Assembly: GCF_022761125.1 (NCBI RefSeq)
Contig: NZ_JAKWJR010000001.1
Coordinates: 310,001-374,000 of the forward strand
From: Nocardioides sp. SR21
GTDB taxonomy: Bacteria; Actinomycetota; Actinomycetes; Propionibacteriales; Nocardioidaceae
Reading direction: 5' to 3'
DNA length: 64,000 bases
Below the pieces are notes generated by a model that was not told the origin of the DNA, ran no database searches, and saw only the letters and a list, made by a program, of their open reading frames with translations. A program made the translations under genes and the position numbers. Positions 17,093-25,898 of this stretch are shown one piece after another. Positions within the stretch are counted from its first letter, which is position 1; every line of letters begins with the position of its first letter.

Positions 17093-18144
17093 CCATTCCC
17101 CAGGTACGACCGCCGGAGGTGGCCCGAGCCCGGGTCGCGACGCCGGTGTCGGTGGTGATGCCGGTCCTCGACGAGGAGCGCTACCTCGAGCAGGCCGTGC
17201 GCCACGTCCTCGAGCAGAAGTACGACGGCGACATCGAGGTCGTGCTGGCCGTCGGTCCGAGCCGCGACCGGACCGCGCAGATCGCCAGGCGCCTCGCGTC
17301 CTCCGACCCGCGCATCGTCCTCGTCGACAACCCGGTGGGCCGCACGCCGAACGCGCTCAACGCCGCGATCGCCGCGTCCCACCACCCGTTCATCGTGCGC
17401 GTCGACGCCCACGGATTGCTGCCACCCGGCTACCTGCGCGACGTCGCCCACCTGCTCGAGACCACGGGCGCGGCGAACGTCGGCGGGATGATGCGCGTCG
17501 AGGGCGACACGGACTTCGGCCGCGCGGTCGCCGCCGCGATGTCGTCCCCGCTCGGGATCGGCGGCTCCAAGTTCCACGTCGGCGGCGAGCCGGGACCGGC
17601 GCGCACCGTGTACCTCGGCGCGTTCCGGCGCGACGTGCTTGTCGAGCTCGGTGGCTTCGACGAGCACTTCCGGAGGGCGCAGGACTGGGAGCTCAACCTC
17701 CGCATCCGCCAGGCCGGGCACACGGTCTGGTTCACCCCCGATCTGGCCGTCACGTACCGGCCGCGGCGGACGTTCAAGGCGCTGCGGCGCCAGTTCTTCA
17801 CCACCGGCCAGTGGCGCCGCCAGATCGTCGACGCCCACCCGGAGACCGCGAGCTTCCGCTACCTCGCGGCCCCGATCGTCACCGCGCTCGTCGGGCTGGG
17901 GACCGTCCTGGGCCTCGTCGGGCTGGTCGCGCTGGCGCTCGGCGTGCCGTTCGCCTGGCTGCCCGCGGCGGGCCTGCTGGCCCCGATCGGGTACGCCGGC
18001 GGCGTGCTCGCCGCGAGCGTGCGGATCGGTCGCGGTCTCGGCCGCCGGTCGCGGCTGCTGCTGCCGCTGGTCGTGATGACCATGCACCTGGCGTGGGGCG
18101 CCGGCTTCCTGCGCTCGATCCCGAGGCCGGAGCGGCGTACGTAG
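17089..18144 (+). CDS. membrane-anchored GT2 glycosyltransferase
   Basis: GTG at 17089 overlaps the preceding stop (GTGA) and has AAGGAG 7 nt upstream. The 351-residue product has a GT2 domain (VSVVMPVLDEERYLEQAVRHVL, RVDAHGLLPPGYL as the DXD region, GGFDEHFRRAQDWELNLRI as the ED acceptor motif, and FTTGQWRRQ in place of the processive QXXRW motif). Two or three C-terminal transmembrane helices (about residues 265-340) anchor it. This layout is seen in exopolysaccharide synthases such as ExoA-type succinoglycan transferases. It closes the plus-strand arm, and its stop lies 1 bp from that of convergent prfC. Confidence 0.9.
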   Translation: MTIPQVRPPEVARARVATPVSVVMPVLDEERYLEQAVRHVLEQKYDGDIEVVLAVGPSRDRTAQIARRLASSDPRIVLVDNPVGRTPNALNAAIAASHHPFIVRVDAHGLLPPGYLRDVAHLLETTGAANVGGMMRVEGDTDFGRAVAAAMSSPLGIGGSKFHVGGEPGPARTVYLGAFRRDVLVELGGFDEHFRRAQDWELNLRIRQAGHTVWFTPDLAVTYRPRRTFKALRRQFFTTGQWRRQIVDAHPETASFRYLAAPIVTALVGLGTVLGLVGLVALALGVPFAWLPAAGLLAPIGYAGGVLAASVRIGRGLGRRSRLLLPLVVMTMHLAWGAGFLRSIPRPERRT

Positions 18145-18145
18145 C

Positions 18146-19711
18146 TCAGGCGCCGCCGGCCGGCAGGGCCTCGAGCATGATGTCCGGGTTGTCGCGGGCG
18201 GTGACGTTCGCGCGCCAGCTGTCGACGAACAACGCCAGGTGCGTGCCGTCCGAGCGCTCGAGCACCTCGACGCCGCGGATGCCGACCAGGGCGGCCGCGC
18301 CCTCGGCGTTGGTGCGTCGCGCGACCTGGTAGTCCAAGCGGGACAGCCGGATCGGCGAGTTGAACTCGTTGGTCATCCGCTCCTGCACGACCTCGAACTG
18401 CATCGGGCCGACGGCGGCGAGCACGGGGCTCTGGTCGCCGCGCAGGTCCGAGCGCAGCACCTGGACGACGCCCTCCTGGTCGATCTGGTCGATGCCCTTG
18501 CGGAACTGCTTGTAGCGGCTGATGTCCGCCGCGGTCGCGGTCATGAAGTGCTCGGGCGCGAAGCTCGGGACGGGCGGGTACTCGATCGCGTCGCCGACGT
18601 ACATCGTGTCGCCGACGCGCAGCGCCTGCGCGTTGACCAGGCCGATGATGTCGCCGGGCAGCGCCTCGTCGATCGAGGTGAGCTCCCGGCCGAAGACGGC
18701 CTGGGCGTACTTCGTCGCGAACGGCCGGCCGGTCGCCGCATGGGTCACGATCATGCCGCGCTCGAACGTGCCGGACACGACGCGCGCGTAGGCGAGGCGG
18801 TCGCGGTGCGAGGCGTTCATGCCGGACTGCACCTTGAAGACGAACGCGCTGAACTCGTCGTCGACCTGGCGCACCGACCCGTCCACGCCCGCGGTCGCGT
18901 GCGGCGCGGGGGCGAGGTCGAGCAGCAGCTCGAGCAGCTGCGCGACGCCGAAGTTCTGCAGCGCGGAGGCGAACATGACCGGCGTCGTCTCACCGGCCAG
19001 GAAGCGCTCCTGGTCGTGGTCGGCGTCGTCGAGCGTCAGCAGCTCGTGCTCCTCGACCGCCACCTCCCAGACGTGCTGGTCGTCGGCGTCGACCTCGGTC
19101 GCCGGCATCCGCCGCTCGGGGGCGCGGGTCGCACCGCCCGCCGTACGCGTGTACTTCACGAACTCGCCCGTACGCCGGTCCAGCACGCCGCGGAAGTCGC
19201 CGGCCTCGCCGACCGGCCAGGTCAGCGGCGTCGGGCGCAGCTTGATCTGCTTCTCGATCAGGTCCATCAGCTCCAGCGCCGACAGGCCGGGGCGGTCCCA
19301 CTTGTTGATGACGGTGATCACCGGGATGCCGCGCAGCGCGCAGACCTTGAAGAGCTTGAGCGTCTGCGGCTCCAGGCCCTTACCGGCGTCGACCAGCATC
19401 ACGGCCGAGTCGACGGCCGAGAGCACGCGGTAGGTGTCCTCGGAGAAGTCGCTGTGGCCCGGGGTGTCGACGAGGTTGACCACGTGGTCGCCGTACTCGA
19501 ACTGCAGCGCGGCGGACGTGATGGAGATCCCGCGCGCCTTCTCCATCTCCATCCAGTCGGAGACGGTGGCGCGGCGCCCGCCCTTGCCGTGCACGGCGCC
19601 GGCCTCGGTGATCACCCGGGCGTGCAGCGCGAGGGCCTCGGTGAGCGTGGACTTTCCGGCGTCCGGGTGGCTGATGACGGCGAACGTACGGCGGGGACGG
19701 GTGTCGGACAC
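18146..19711 (-). CDS. prfC: peptide chain release factor 3
   Basis: A 521-residue translational GTPase that recycles RF1/RF2 after termination. The G1 motif is HPDAGKST, G2 lies in GISITSAALQF, G3 in DTPGHSDF and G4 in NKWD; domain II and the RF3-specific C-terminal domain (PVLAAVGPMQFEVVQERM) follow. The length fits the family (about 525-530). It starts with GTG and has little Shine-Dalgarno before it. It is not functionally tied to the glycan locus it abuts. Confidence 0.96.
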   Translation of the reverse strand: MSDTRPRRTFAVISHPDAGKSTLTEALALHARVITEAGAVHGKGGRRATVSDWMEMEKARGISITSAALQFEYGDHVVNLVDTPGHSDFSEDTYRVLSAVDSAVMLVDAGKGLEPQTLKLFKVCALRGIPVITVINKWDRPGLSALELMDLIEKQIKLRPTPLTWPVGEAGDFRGVLDRRTGEFVKYTRTAGGATRAPERRMPATEVDADDQHVWEVAVEEHELLTLDDADHDQERFLAGETTPVMFASALQNFGVAQLLELLLDLAPAPHATAGVDGSVRQVDDEFSAFVFKVQSGMNASHRDRLAYARVVSGTFERGMIVTHAATGRPFATKYAQAVFGRELTSIDEALPGDIIGLVNAQALRVGDTMYVGDAIEYPPVPSFAPEHFMTATAADISRYKQFRKGIDQIDQEGVVQVLRSDLRGDQSPVLAAVGPMQFEVVQERMTNEFNSPIRLSRLDYQVARRTNAEGAAALVGIRGVEVLERSDGTHLALFVDSWRANVTARDNPDIMLEALPAGGA

Positions 19712-19769
19712 CCGCAGAAACTTACTGGGAACCGGCCCCGATCCCCGCTTCGTCGTCCGTCGTCGTCGG

Positions 19770-20906
19770 TCAGTCGATCCTCTGCAGCGCGCCTCCGAGC
19801 TCCACGGGGTCGGGGAAGATCGGGCCGACGACGTACGGGTCCTCCGCGACGTCGACGCCGCCGGGCAGGATCAGCTGGTCGGGGACCAGCTCGGTGATCG
19901 TGGCCGCCTGGTGGTGGTGACGCCTGCTGACGAGGAACAGCCCGCCGACCTCGGAGCCCGGAACCTGCTCCTCGACCGCCAGCCAGGTCATCTTCGACAG
20001 GGTGACCGCGTAGATGCCGCGGCGGCCGGCGCCGAGGTCCACGATCGAGGTGAGCCCGTCGGCGTAGCGCGTGCAGGCGCCCCACGGCTTCTCGGGGTCG
20101 CAGGTCGCGTCGGTCGTGCCGGGCTTGATCCGCCAGATCTGCGAGGTTCCCGGTGTGGCCGGGAAGCCGCGGAGCTCACCGACGTACCAGTAGCCGTCCT
20201 TGCCCACCGTCACCGACGTGGCGACGGCCTCGGCGTCGGTCGGCTCGCCTGCGCCGGGCAGCCCCTCCGGCGTGACGACCTCACGCGGCAGGAGCCGCGC
20301 GACCGTCTCGATGTCGCCGGTGCTCGACACGTGCAGGAGGTCGTTGCCCGCGGCGTCCGCGACCAGGACGCTGCCGTCCTTGAGGGCCGCGAGTCCGAAC
20401 GGGTTGCTGTCCTCCGGGAAGCTCTCCAGGTCGTTCGGGTCCGGGTCGGTGGCCTGGTACGCCGCGATGTTCGCGACCTCGACCGGGTCGTCCCAGCCCC
20501 AGCGCCACTTGAACAGGCGGGCCGCGGTCGGGTCGGTCGGCTCGCCGGCCCCGGTCAGCAGCCAGACGATGCCGTCCTTGCCGGCCGAGATGGCCGGGGC
20601 GAAGCCGGTCGCGATCTGGCCGAGCTCGATCTTCTTCGTCACGCCGTGCGACCCGTGCCGGTGGTGGCCCCAGCGGTGCCGGCGCTCGACGACGAGGCTG
20701 AAGGTGCCGTCACCCTCGGTGATCAGCGTCCGGCCGTGTCCGAGCGCATCGACCCCACGCGGTCCGCTGAGCCCGTCGAGCACGGTGCGCAGGGTGTCGG
20801 TGTGGTCGTGGTTCTTCCCACCGTGGCCGGCGAAGGCCGGTCCCGAGACCGCGAGCGCGAGTGCGGCTGCGGCCGTGGTGAACATGAGGGTTCGTCGTGT
20901 CGTCAT
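19770..20906 (-). CDS. secreted ScyD/ScyE-family beta-propeller protein
   Basis: The ATG at 20906 is chosen for its GGGAGGGG site and because it starts a signal peptide (MTTRRTLMFTTAAAALALAV, twin arginines followed by a hydrophobic core, cut near AFA); 378 residues. The body is a predicted six-bladed propeller with NHL/SMP-30-like phrases: LDGLSGPRGVDALGHGRTLITEGDG, NPFGLAALKDGSVLVADAAGNDLLHV, YVGELRGFP, IWRIKPGT. The NPFG and VADAAGNDLL motifs are typical of the ScyD/ScyE group. No function is established for actinobacterial members; extracellular ligand binding is inference. The cluster HRWGHHRHGSHG is histidine-rich and might bind metal. Confidence 0.85.
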   Translation of the reverse strand: MTTRRTLMFTTAAAALALAVSGPAFAGHGGKNHDHTDTLRTVLDGLSGPRGVDALGHGRTLITEGDGTFSLVVERRHRWGHHRHGSHGVTKKIELGQIATGFAPAISAGKDGIVWLLTGAGEPTDPTAARLFKWRWGWDDPVEVANIAAYQATDPDPNDLESFPEDSNPFGLAALKDGSVLVADAAGNDLLHVSSTGDIETVARLLPREVVTPEGLPGAGEPTDAEAVATSVTVGKDGYWYVGELRGFPATPGTSQIWRIKPGTTDATCDPEKPWGACTRYADGLTSIVDLGAGRRGIYAVTLSKMTWLAVEEQVPGSEVGGLFLVSRRHHHQAATITELVPDQLILPGGVDVAEDPYVVGPIFPDPVELGGALQRID

Positions 20907-21064
20907 GGAGTCCCCTCCCGAGGCTCGGAGATGTCCCTCTCTGCCTACGCCTGCCCTGTGACCGTGGCAATTCACCAAATGGGGGAGGTTTCAGCGGCCG
21001 AAGCGCTGGATAGTCTCGTTTGTCGAGTTGAATAGTCCAGTTGCCGATCTCGGGAAGGCATCTC
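20907..21064. promoter_or_regulatory. divergent promoter gap, propeller gene / MFS gene
   Basis: This 158-bp gap has no gene. It contains AT-richer stretches around 20968-20990 and 21008-21035, probably the two promoters, and partly symmetric sequence CTGGATAGTC (21006-21015) and AATAGTCCAG (21031-21040). GGGAAGG at 21052-21058 is the ribosome-binding site of the MFS gene. No recognised regulator site is seen. Confidence 0.4.
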
Positions 21065-22405
21065 ATGCTGCCCACCTCCACGACGACACCACCGACGCCG
21101 CGCAAGGTCGCGATGGCGTCCGCGGTCGGTGCCACCATCGAGTGGTACGACTTCTTCCTCTACGGCACCGCCGCAGGGCTGGTGTTCGACAAGCTCTTCT
21201 TCAACGGCCTCGACGGCGCGGCCGCGCAGTTCGCCGCGTTCGGCACGTTCGCGGTCGGGTTCCTCGCCCGCCCCGTGGGCGGCCTGATCTTCGGCCACTT
21301 CGGTGACCGGATCGGGCGCAAGCAGATGCTGCTGATGACGCTGCTGATCATGGGCCTGGGCACCGCGCTGATCGGCCTGCTGCCGTCGTACGACGCGATC
21401 GGTGTCTGGGCGCCGATCCTGCTGGTCGTGCTGCGGATCCTGCAGGGCATCGGCGTCGGTGGTGAGTACGGCGGCGCCGTGCTGCTCGCGGTCGAGTACG
21501 CCCCAGCAGAGAGGCGCGGGTTCTTCGGCAGCTTCGCGCACATCGGCGTACCCGGTGGGCTGTTCCTCGCGGCGGCGTCGTTCTCGATCGCCAGCCAGCT
21601 GCCCGACGACGCGTTCCTCGCGTGGGGCTGGCGGGTCTGCTTCCTGGTCAGCATCGTGCTGCTCGCGATCGGCGCGTGGATCCGGCTCAGCGTGATGGAG
21701 ACCCCGGCGTTCCAGCAGGTCCAGGAGCGCAAGGAGGTCGCGGCGGTGCCGTTCAAGGAGCTGGTCGCGTCGCAGCCGCGGGCGCTGCTCCTCGGCATGG
21801 GCACCCGCTTCATCGAGGGTTTCACCTTCAACCTGTTCTCGGTCTACTTCCTCGCGTACGTCGTCACGAACCTCGAGCTGCCGAAGTCCTGGGCGCTCGA
21901 CGGGATCATGGTCGGCGCGCTCCTCGGCGTCGGGCTCGTGATCGCGACCGGCGCGCTGTCGGACCGGCTGGGGCGCAAGCCCGTCTACCGGTTCGGTACC
22001 TGGATGGCGCTGCTGTTCGCGTTCCCGGCGGCCGCGCTGCTGCAGTCGGAGAACCGCTGGGCGATCTTCGCGACCTTCGTCATCGGGCTGGGCGTGCTCT
22101 ACGGCATCGTCTACGGCCCGCTCGCGTCGTACTGGTCGGAGCTGTTCGACACCCGCTACCGCTACTCGGCGCTGAGCTCGCTGTACCAGATCTCCGGCAT
22201 CGTGGCGTCCGGCTTCACGCCGCTGATCGCGGCCTGGCTGGTGGTGCGCGGCGACGGGTCGCTGTGGCTGGTGGCCGGTTACAACGTGGTGGTCGCGGTG
22301 ATCAGCCTGGTCTGCGCGCGGTTGCTGCCGGAGACGCAGGGGCGCGACCTCGACGAGCCGTGGGTGGCGGTGCCGAAGCGGGAGAAGGAGCTGGCCCGGG
22401 TCTGA
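21065..22405 (+). CDS. MFS transporter, metabolite:H+ symporter type
   Basis: The ATG at 21065 lies 6 nt after GGGAAGG; a TTG eight codons upstream would overlap that site. The 446-residue protein has 12 predicted helices and hallmarks of the MHS subfamily (ShiA/ProP/KgtP): ASAVGATIEWYDFFLYGTAAGLVF in helix 1, GHFGDRIGRKQMLL in loop 2-3, RILQGIGVGGEYGGAVLLAVEYAP in helix 4 and the second-half GALSDRLGRKPVYRFG. These carry organic acids or zwitterions with protons. The substrate is not readable from sequence, and no catabolic gene sits beside it. Confidence 0.92.
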   Translation: MLPTSTTTPPTPRKVAMASAVGATIEWYDFFLYGTAAGLVFDKLFFNGLDGAAAQFAAFGTFAVGFLARPVGGLIFGHFGDRIGRKQMLLMTLLIMGLGTALIGLLPSYDAIGVWAPILLVVLRILQGIGVGGEYGGAVLLAVEYAPAERRGFFGSFAHIGVPGGLFLAAASFSIASQLPDDAFLAWGWRVCFLVSIVLLAIGAWIRLSVMETPAFQQVQERKEVAAVPFKELVASQPRALLLGMGTRFIEGFTFNLFSVYFLAYVVTNLELPKSWALDGIMVGALLGVGLVIATGALSDRLGRKPVYRFGTWMALLFAFPAAALLQSENRWAIFATFVIGLGVLYGIVYGPLASYWSELFDTRYRYSALSSLYQISGIVASGFTPLIAAWLVVRGDGSLWLVAGYNVVVAVISLVCARLLPETQGRDLDEPWVAVPKREKELARV

Positions 22406-22408
22406 GGG

Positions 22409-22672
22409 TCAGCCGGCGGACGCCCGGCGCGCGCTGCGCTGCTCCTGGCGCGTGGCGCGCAGCCGGCGCAGCCGCCGGACCAGGCGCGGGGCATGCGCCT
22501 CGGCGGCCGGGTTGTCGATGAGCCGGTTGAGCAGCTGGTGGTAGCCGGTCGGGTCCAGCGCGAACCGCGCCTTGACCTCGGTCTCCTTGGCGCCGGCGTG
22601 GCTCACCCAGTCCTGCTCGAACTCGAGGACCTCGCGATCGAGGTCGGTGAGGTCCGGGTGGTCGGCGTGCAT
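22409..22672 (-). CDS. DUF3263 protein
   Basis: An 87-residue basic, helical protein with the actinobacterial DUF3263 pattern: LTDLDREVLEFEQDWVSHAGAKETEVKARFALDPTGYHQLLNRLI, then PRLVRRLRRLR and a basic tail. The central part reads like a small helix-turn-helix (AKETEVKARFALDPTGYHQLL), so nucleic-acid binding is plausible, but no role is established. The ATG at 22672 has a weak ribosome-binding site; a GTG five codons upstream is an alternative start. It converges on the MFS gene with a 3-bp gap. Confidence 0.85.
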   Translation of the reverse strand: MHADHPDLTDLDREVLEFEQDWVSHAGAKETEVKARFALDPTGYHQLLNRLIDNPAAEAHAPRLVRRLRRLRATRQEQRSARRASAG

Positions 22673-22722
22673 GGGGACAAGGGTGACATCCGCGCCCGGG
22701 TTCGGCGAAGTCGGCGCGCCCG

Positions 22723-23130
22723 TCACACGTTGCCCAGGAACCGCTCGATCTCGATGCGGATGGCGACGCGCAGCGGGTTCGGCTGGGGCTGGCGGTAGCG
22801 CAGCGCGTACTGGTCCATGGCGCGGCGTACCGACTGCTCGTCGTTGTGGACCCGCGCCGTGCCCTCGATCGTCGACCACCGGCCGCCGTCCACCTGGCAC
22901 GCCGCGACCCGGATCGAGTGGGTCAGGTTGGCGACCTTCTGCGACGTGCTGAACGTGATCACCCAGGCGCACTTGGCCTCCACGTCGAGCGCGACCCCGA
23001 CCGGCACGACGTGCGGCGTGCCGTCCGACCGGAGCGTGGTCAGCGTGCAGAGGTGCCGCTCGGTCCAGAAGTCCAGCAGCGGGCGGGGAAACGCATTCCA
23101 GTCAGGGCGCCAGGAGGTCACGGGCGTCAT
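22723..23130 (-). CDS. PPOX-class flavin/F420-binding protein
   Basis: A 135-residue split-barrel protein. It has the family's N-terminal HLCTLTTLRSDGTPHVVPVGVALD, the middle strand FSTSQKVANLTHSIRVAACQVDGGRWSTIEGTARV, and a C-terminal YALRYRQP...RVAIRIEIERFLG. This matches small F420- or FMN-dependent oxidoreductases related to Rv0121c/Rv1155-type proteins. The exact cofactor is not certain and the substrate is unknown. It stands alone, with a REP-like inverted repeat upstream. Confidence 0.87.
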   Translation of the reverse strand: MTPVTSWRPDWNAFPRPLLDFWTERHLCTLTTLRSDGTPHVVPVGVALDVEAKCAWVITFSTSQKVANLTHSIRVAACQVDGGRWSTIEGTARVHNDEQSVRRAMDQYALRYRQPQPNPLRVAIRIEIERFLGNV

Positions 23131-23141
23131 GCTCCCACGTT

Positions 23142-23209
23142 GGTCGAGCCTGTCGAGACCCCCGCAGCGAAGGCGTGCGCTCGGGTGCTGGGTCTCGACG
23201 AGCTCGACC
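23142..23209. repeat. REP-like inverted repeat between PPOX gene and pmt
   Basis: The left arm GGTCGAGCCTGTCGAGACC (23142-23160) and right arm GGTCTCGACGAGCTCGACC (23191-23209) are reverse complements at 17 of 19 positions, separated by 30 bp. The arms carry the same GGTCTCGA...TCGACC words as the repeat cluster at 58381-58720, so they belong to one dispersed palindromic family. It lies beyond the pmt stop and may also act as a terminator. The rest of 23131-23288 holds no gene. Confidence 0.75.
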
Positions 23210-23288
23210 GACGAGGCCCGCGCTCAGGCAGGGCGCTGTGGTCTCGGCACCGGGATCCCTGCCTTCGCGAGCTCAGGCAGGGCGGTGC

Positions 23289-25016
23289 TCAGATCCAGCG
23301 GGTGAACCAGATCCGGTCCAGCCACTCGGAGTGGGTGAGCAGCTGGTTGGTGTAGACCGGCCAGAACCACGCGAAGTTCAGCAGCGCGAGCAGGAAGAAC
23401 GTGCCGGAGACGATCACGCCGAAGGTACGGCGCCTCGAGGGTGCCGTGGACGGGCCGATCAGCTTGCCCATCGCGAGGACGAGGGCGAGCACGACGAACG
23501 GCAGCGTCAGGACCGCGTAGAAGCTGAAGATGGGGCGGTCGTCGTACAGCAGCCAGGGCAGCCAGGTGGAGGCGACGCCGACCACGGCCACGCCGAAGCG
23601 CCAGTCCCGCGCGCCGACCCACATCACCAGGGCGAACGCGACGGCGACGATGCCGGCCCACCAGATCGTGGGGTTGCCGAGCAGCAGCACCTGGCGCAGG
23701 CAGTCGCTGCCCTGCGGGGCGTTGCAGCCCTGGGTGCCGGGCTTGATGTCCACGTCGGCCGCGACGCCGACGGGACGGTTGAGCAGCAGCCAGCCGGACG
23801 GCTTCGAGGCGTAGGTGTGCGTGCTGCAGTTCAGGAAGTGGCTGTGGAAGGCGTAGAGGTCCCGGTGGTAGTACCAGAGCGACCGCAGCGACTGCACGAC
23901 CTCGCCGGGGCCCGAGGCGTCGGGCTCGGTGGCGGTCGGCCAGCGGGCGTCCTCGTCGGGGTTCTCCGAGACGAACGAGTCGCCCTCGCAGTGACCGGAG
24001 CCGGTGAACTTCGTGTACTGCGTCGAGGACAGGCTCTCCTCGTACTTGTCGGCGTGGACGAGCCAGCCGGTCCAGCTGACGACGTACACGACGAACGCGA
24101 CCAGCACGAGGTGGACGAACGCCGGCACCCCGTCGACGACCGCGGAGCGCAGCATCGCCGAGCGGACCCCGAAGGAGCGCCGGGCGCCGGCGGACCACAG
24201 CCAGACGAGCAGGCCGAACGCAGCGAGCGGGTACATCGCGGTCCACTTGGTCCCGATCGCGAGCCCGAAGCACAGGCCGGCGGCCAGCAACCAGGGGCGG
24301 AACAGCAGCCCGCGCACGGGTCCCCAGGCGGCGGAGTCCTCGACCTGCGCCGGCACCAGCCGCGCCATCTTGGCGCGGTGCCAGTCGCGGTCCGCGACCA
24401 CGCAGTGCACGCCGCACAGCACGAAGAACGCCAGGAAGATGTCGAGCAGCGCGAGCCGCGAGAGCACGAACTGCAGGCCGTCGAAGCTCAGCAGCAGCCC
24501 GGCGACGATGCCCAGCGCGGTGGATCCGGTGACCCGGCGCGCGAACCGGCACATCACCAGGACCATCAGGGCGCCGACGACGGCGGCGGCGATCCGCCAG
24601 CCGAACGGGTCCATGCCGAACGCCTTCTCACCCAGCGCGATCAGCCACTTGCCGACCTCGGGGTGGACGATCATCGACGGCCCGTCGGTCCACTGGCCGG
24701 TGACCTTGCCGTCGAGGATGTGGTCGTTGGCGTTCTCGGTGTAGCCGCGCACGTAGCCGTGGTTGAGCAGTGACCACGCGTCCTTGGCGTAGTACGTCTC
24801 GTCGAACTCGAACTGGTGGGGCTTGCCGAGGTGCCACAGCCGCAGGAACAGCGCGAGCAGCGCGACGCTGATGCTCGCGGTCCAGCCGATGAAGGGATCC
24901 TGCAGGCTCATCCGGCCGCGGGCGCGCGCCCAGGCGGACGGTACGGCGTGGCCGGCGGCGTTCGTGGAGAGTGTGACCCGCTCCTGGGCAGGCTCAGGGG
25001 GAGCGGCGGTCGTCAC
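23289..25016 (-). CDS. pmt: polyprenyl-phosphate-mannose--protein mannosyltransferase
   Basis: A 575-residue GT39 (PMT) enzyme that moves mannose from polyprenyl-phosphate-mannose to Ser/Thr of exported proteins. About ten transmembrane segments are predicted. The first outer loop has the catalytic pair in QFEFDETYYAKDAWSL (D72, E73), followed by VHPEVGKWLIALGE, SFDGLQFVLSRLALLDI, GTKWTAMYPL and a C-terminal PMT_4TM part. It is divergent from rsmI with only 32 bp between starts, an arrangement also known from mycobacteria (Rv1002c/Rv1003). Confidence 0.95.
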   Translation of the reverse strand: MTTAAPPEPAQERVTLSTNAAGHAVPSAWARARGRMSLQDPFIGWTASISVALLALFLRLWHLGKPHQFEFDETYYAKDAWSLLNHGYVRGYTENANDHILDGKVTGQWTDGPSMIVHPEVGKWLIALGEKAFGMDPFGWRIAAAVVGALMVLVMCRFARRVTGSTALGIVAGLLLSFDGLQFVLSRLALLDIFLAFFVLCGVHCVVADRDWHRAKMARLVPAQVEDSAAWGPVRGLLFRPWLLAAGLCFGLAIGTKWTAMYPLAAFGLLVWLWSAGARRSFGVRSAMLRSAVVDGVPAFVHLVLVAFVVYVVSWTGWLVHADKYEESLSSTQYTKFTGSGHCEGDSFVSENPDEDARWPTATEPDASGPGEVVQSLRSLWYYHRDLYAFHSHFLNCSTHTYASKPSGWLLLNRPVGVAADVDIKPGTQGCNAPQGSDCLRQVLLLGNPTIWWAGIVAVAFALVMWVGARDWRFGVAVVGVASTWLPWLLYDDRPIFSFYAVLTLPFVVLALVLAMGKLIGPSTAPSRRRTFGVIVSGTFFLLALLNFAWFWPVYTNQLLTHSEWLDRIWFTRWI

Positions 25017-25048
25017 GGCCCGAGGATACGGGCTGACAGGATGGAGCC
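25017..25048. promoter_or_regulatory. 32-bp divergent promoter, pmt / rsmI
   Basis: Only 32 bp separate the two start codons. GGAGCC just before the rsmI GTG can serve as ribosome-binding site. GATACG (about 25023-25028) resembles a -10 box for rsmI, so its -35 would lie within the pmt coding sequence. Transcription in the two directions probably interferes. Confidence 0.4.
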
Positions 25049-25897
25049 GTGGATCCTGAAACCGGTGTGCTCGTCCTCGCGGCCACCCCGATCGGCCGCG
25101 TCGCCGACGCCCCGCCGCGGCTGGCCGAGGAGCTGGCGACCGCCGACGTCGTCGCGGCCGAGGACACCCGCCGGCTCAAGCGGCTCACGACCGACCTCGG
25201 CGTCAGCGTCACCGGCCGGGTCGTGTCGTACTTCGAGGGCAACGAGTCCGCGCGGACGCCGGTGCTGCTCGAGGCCCTGCTCAACGGCGAGCGGGTGCTG
25301 CTCGTCACCGACGCCGGCATGCCGAGCGTCTCCGACCCCGGCTACCGGCTGGTCGCCGCGGCGGTCGAGAACGACGTCCTGGTGACCGCCGTCCCCGGAC
25401 CGTCCGCGGTCCTCACCGCGCTGGCCGTGAGCGGGCTCCCGGTCGACCGGTTCTGCTTCGAGGGCTTCCTGCCGCGCAAGGCGGGGGAGCGGTCCCGCCG
25501 CCTCGCCTCGCTGGCGAAGGAGGAGCGGACGATGGTGTTCTTCGAGGCGCCGCACCGCACCGAGGCCGCGCTCGCCGCGATGGCCGAGGCGCTCGGCGCC
25601 GACCGGCCCGGCGCCGTGTGCCGTGAGCTCACCAAGACCCATGAAGAGGTACGCCGCGGCCCGCTGGCCGAGCTCGCGGCGTGGGCGGCCGAGGGCATCC
25701 GCGGCGAGGTGACGATCGTGGTCGCCGGCGCCGTACCGTCCGCGGACATCGGGTCGGACCCCGACAGCCTGCGCGCCGCGGTCGCCGAGCTCGAGGGTGA
25801 GGGCGTCTCGCGCAAGGAGGCGATCGTCGAGGTCGCCCGGCTGGCCGGGGTTCCCAAGCGCGAGGTCTACAACCTGGTCCACGGGGCACCGAGCTGA
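25049..25897 (+). CDS. rsmI: 16S rRNA (cytidine1402-2'-O)-methyltransferase
   Basis: A 282-residue tetrapyrrole-methylase-fold enzyme that methylates the ribose of C1402 in the decoding centre of 16S rRNA using SAM. Diagnostic stretches are LAATPIGRVADAPPRLAEEL, ADVVAAEDTRRLKRL, the loop VTDAGMPSVSDPGYRLV, AVPGPSAVLTALAVSGLP, FCFEGFLPRK, and EAPHRTEAALAAM. The C-terminal part GVSRKEAIVEVARLAGVPKREVYNLVH is the family's end. It begins with GTG. The next gene follows 1 bp after its stop. Confidence 0.95.
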   Translation: MDPETGVLVLAATPIGRVADAPPRLAEELATADVVAAEDTRRLKRLTTDLGVSVTGRVVSYFEGNESARTPVLLEALLNGERVLLVTDAGMPSVSDPGYRLVAAAVENDVLVTAVPGPSAVLTALAVSGLPVDRFCFEGFLPRKAGERSRRLASLAKEERTMVFFEAPHRTEAALAAMAEALGADRPGAVCRELTKTHEEVRRGPLAELAAWAAEGIRGEVTIVVAGAVPSADIGSDPDSLRAAVAELEGEGVSRKEAIVEVARLAGVPKREVYNLVHGAPS

Positions 25898-25898
25898 C

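Noticed and set aside
2733..18144. Recently acquired genomic island carrying the glycan locus
   Set aside because: I saw no integrase, transposase, tRNA target site or flanking repeat, and codon use looks like the rest of the window, so transfer is possible but unsupported.
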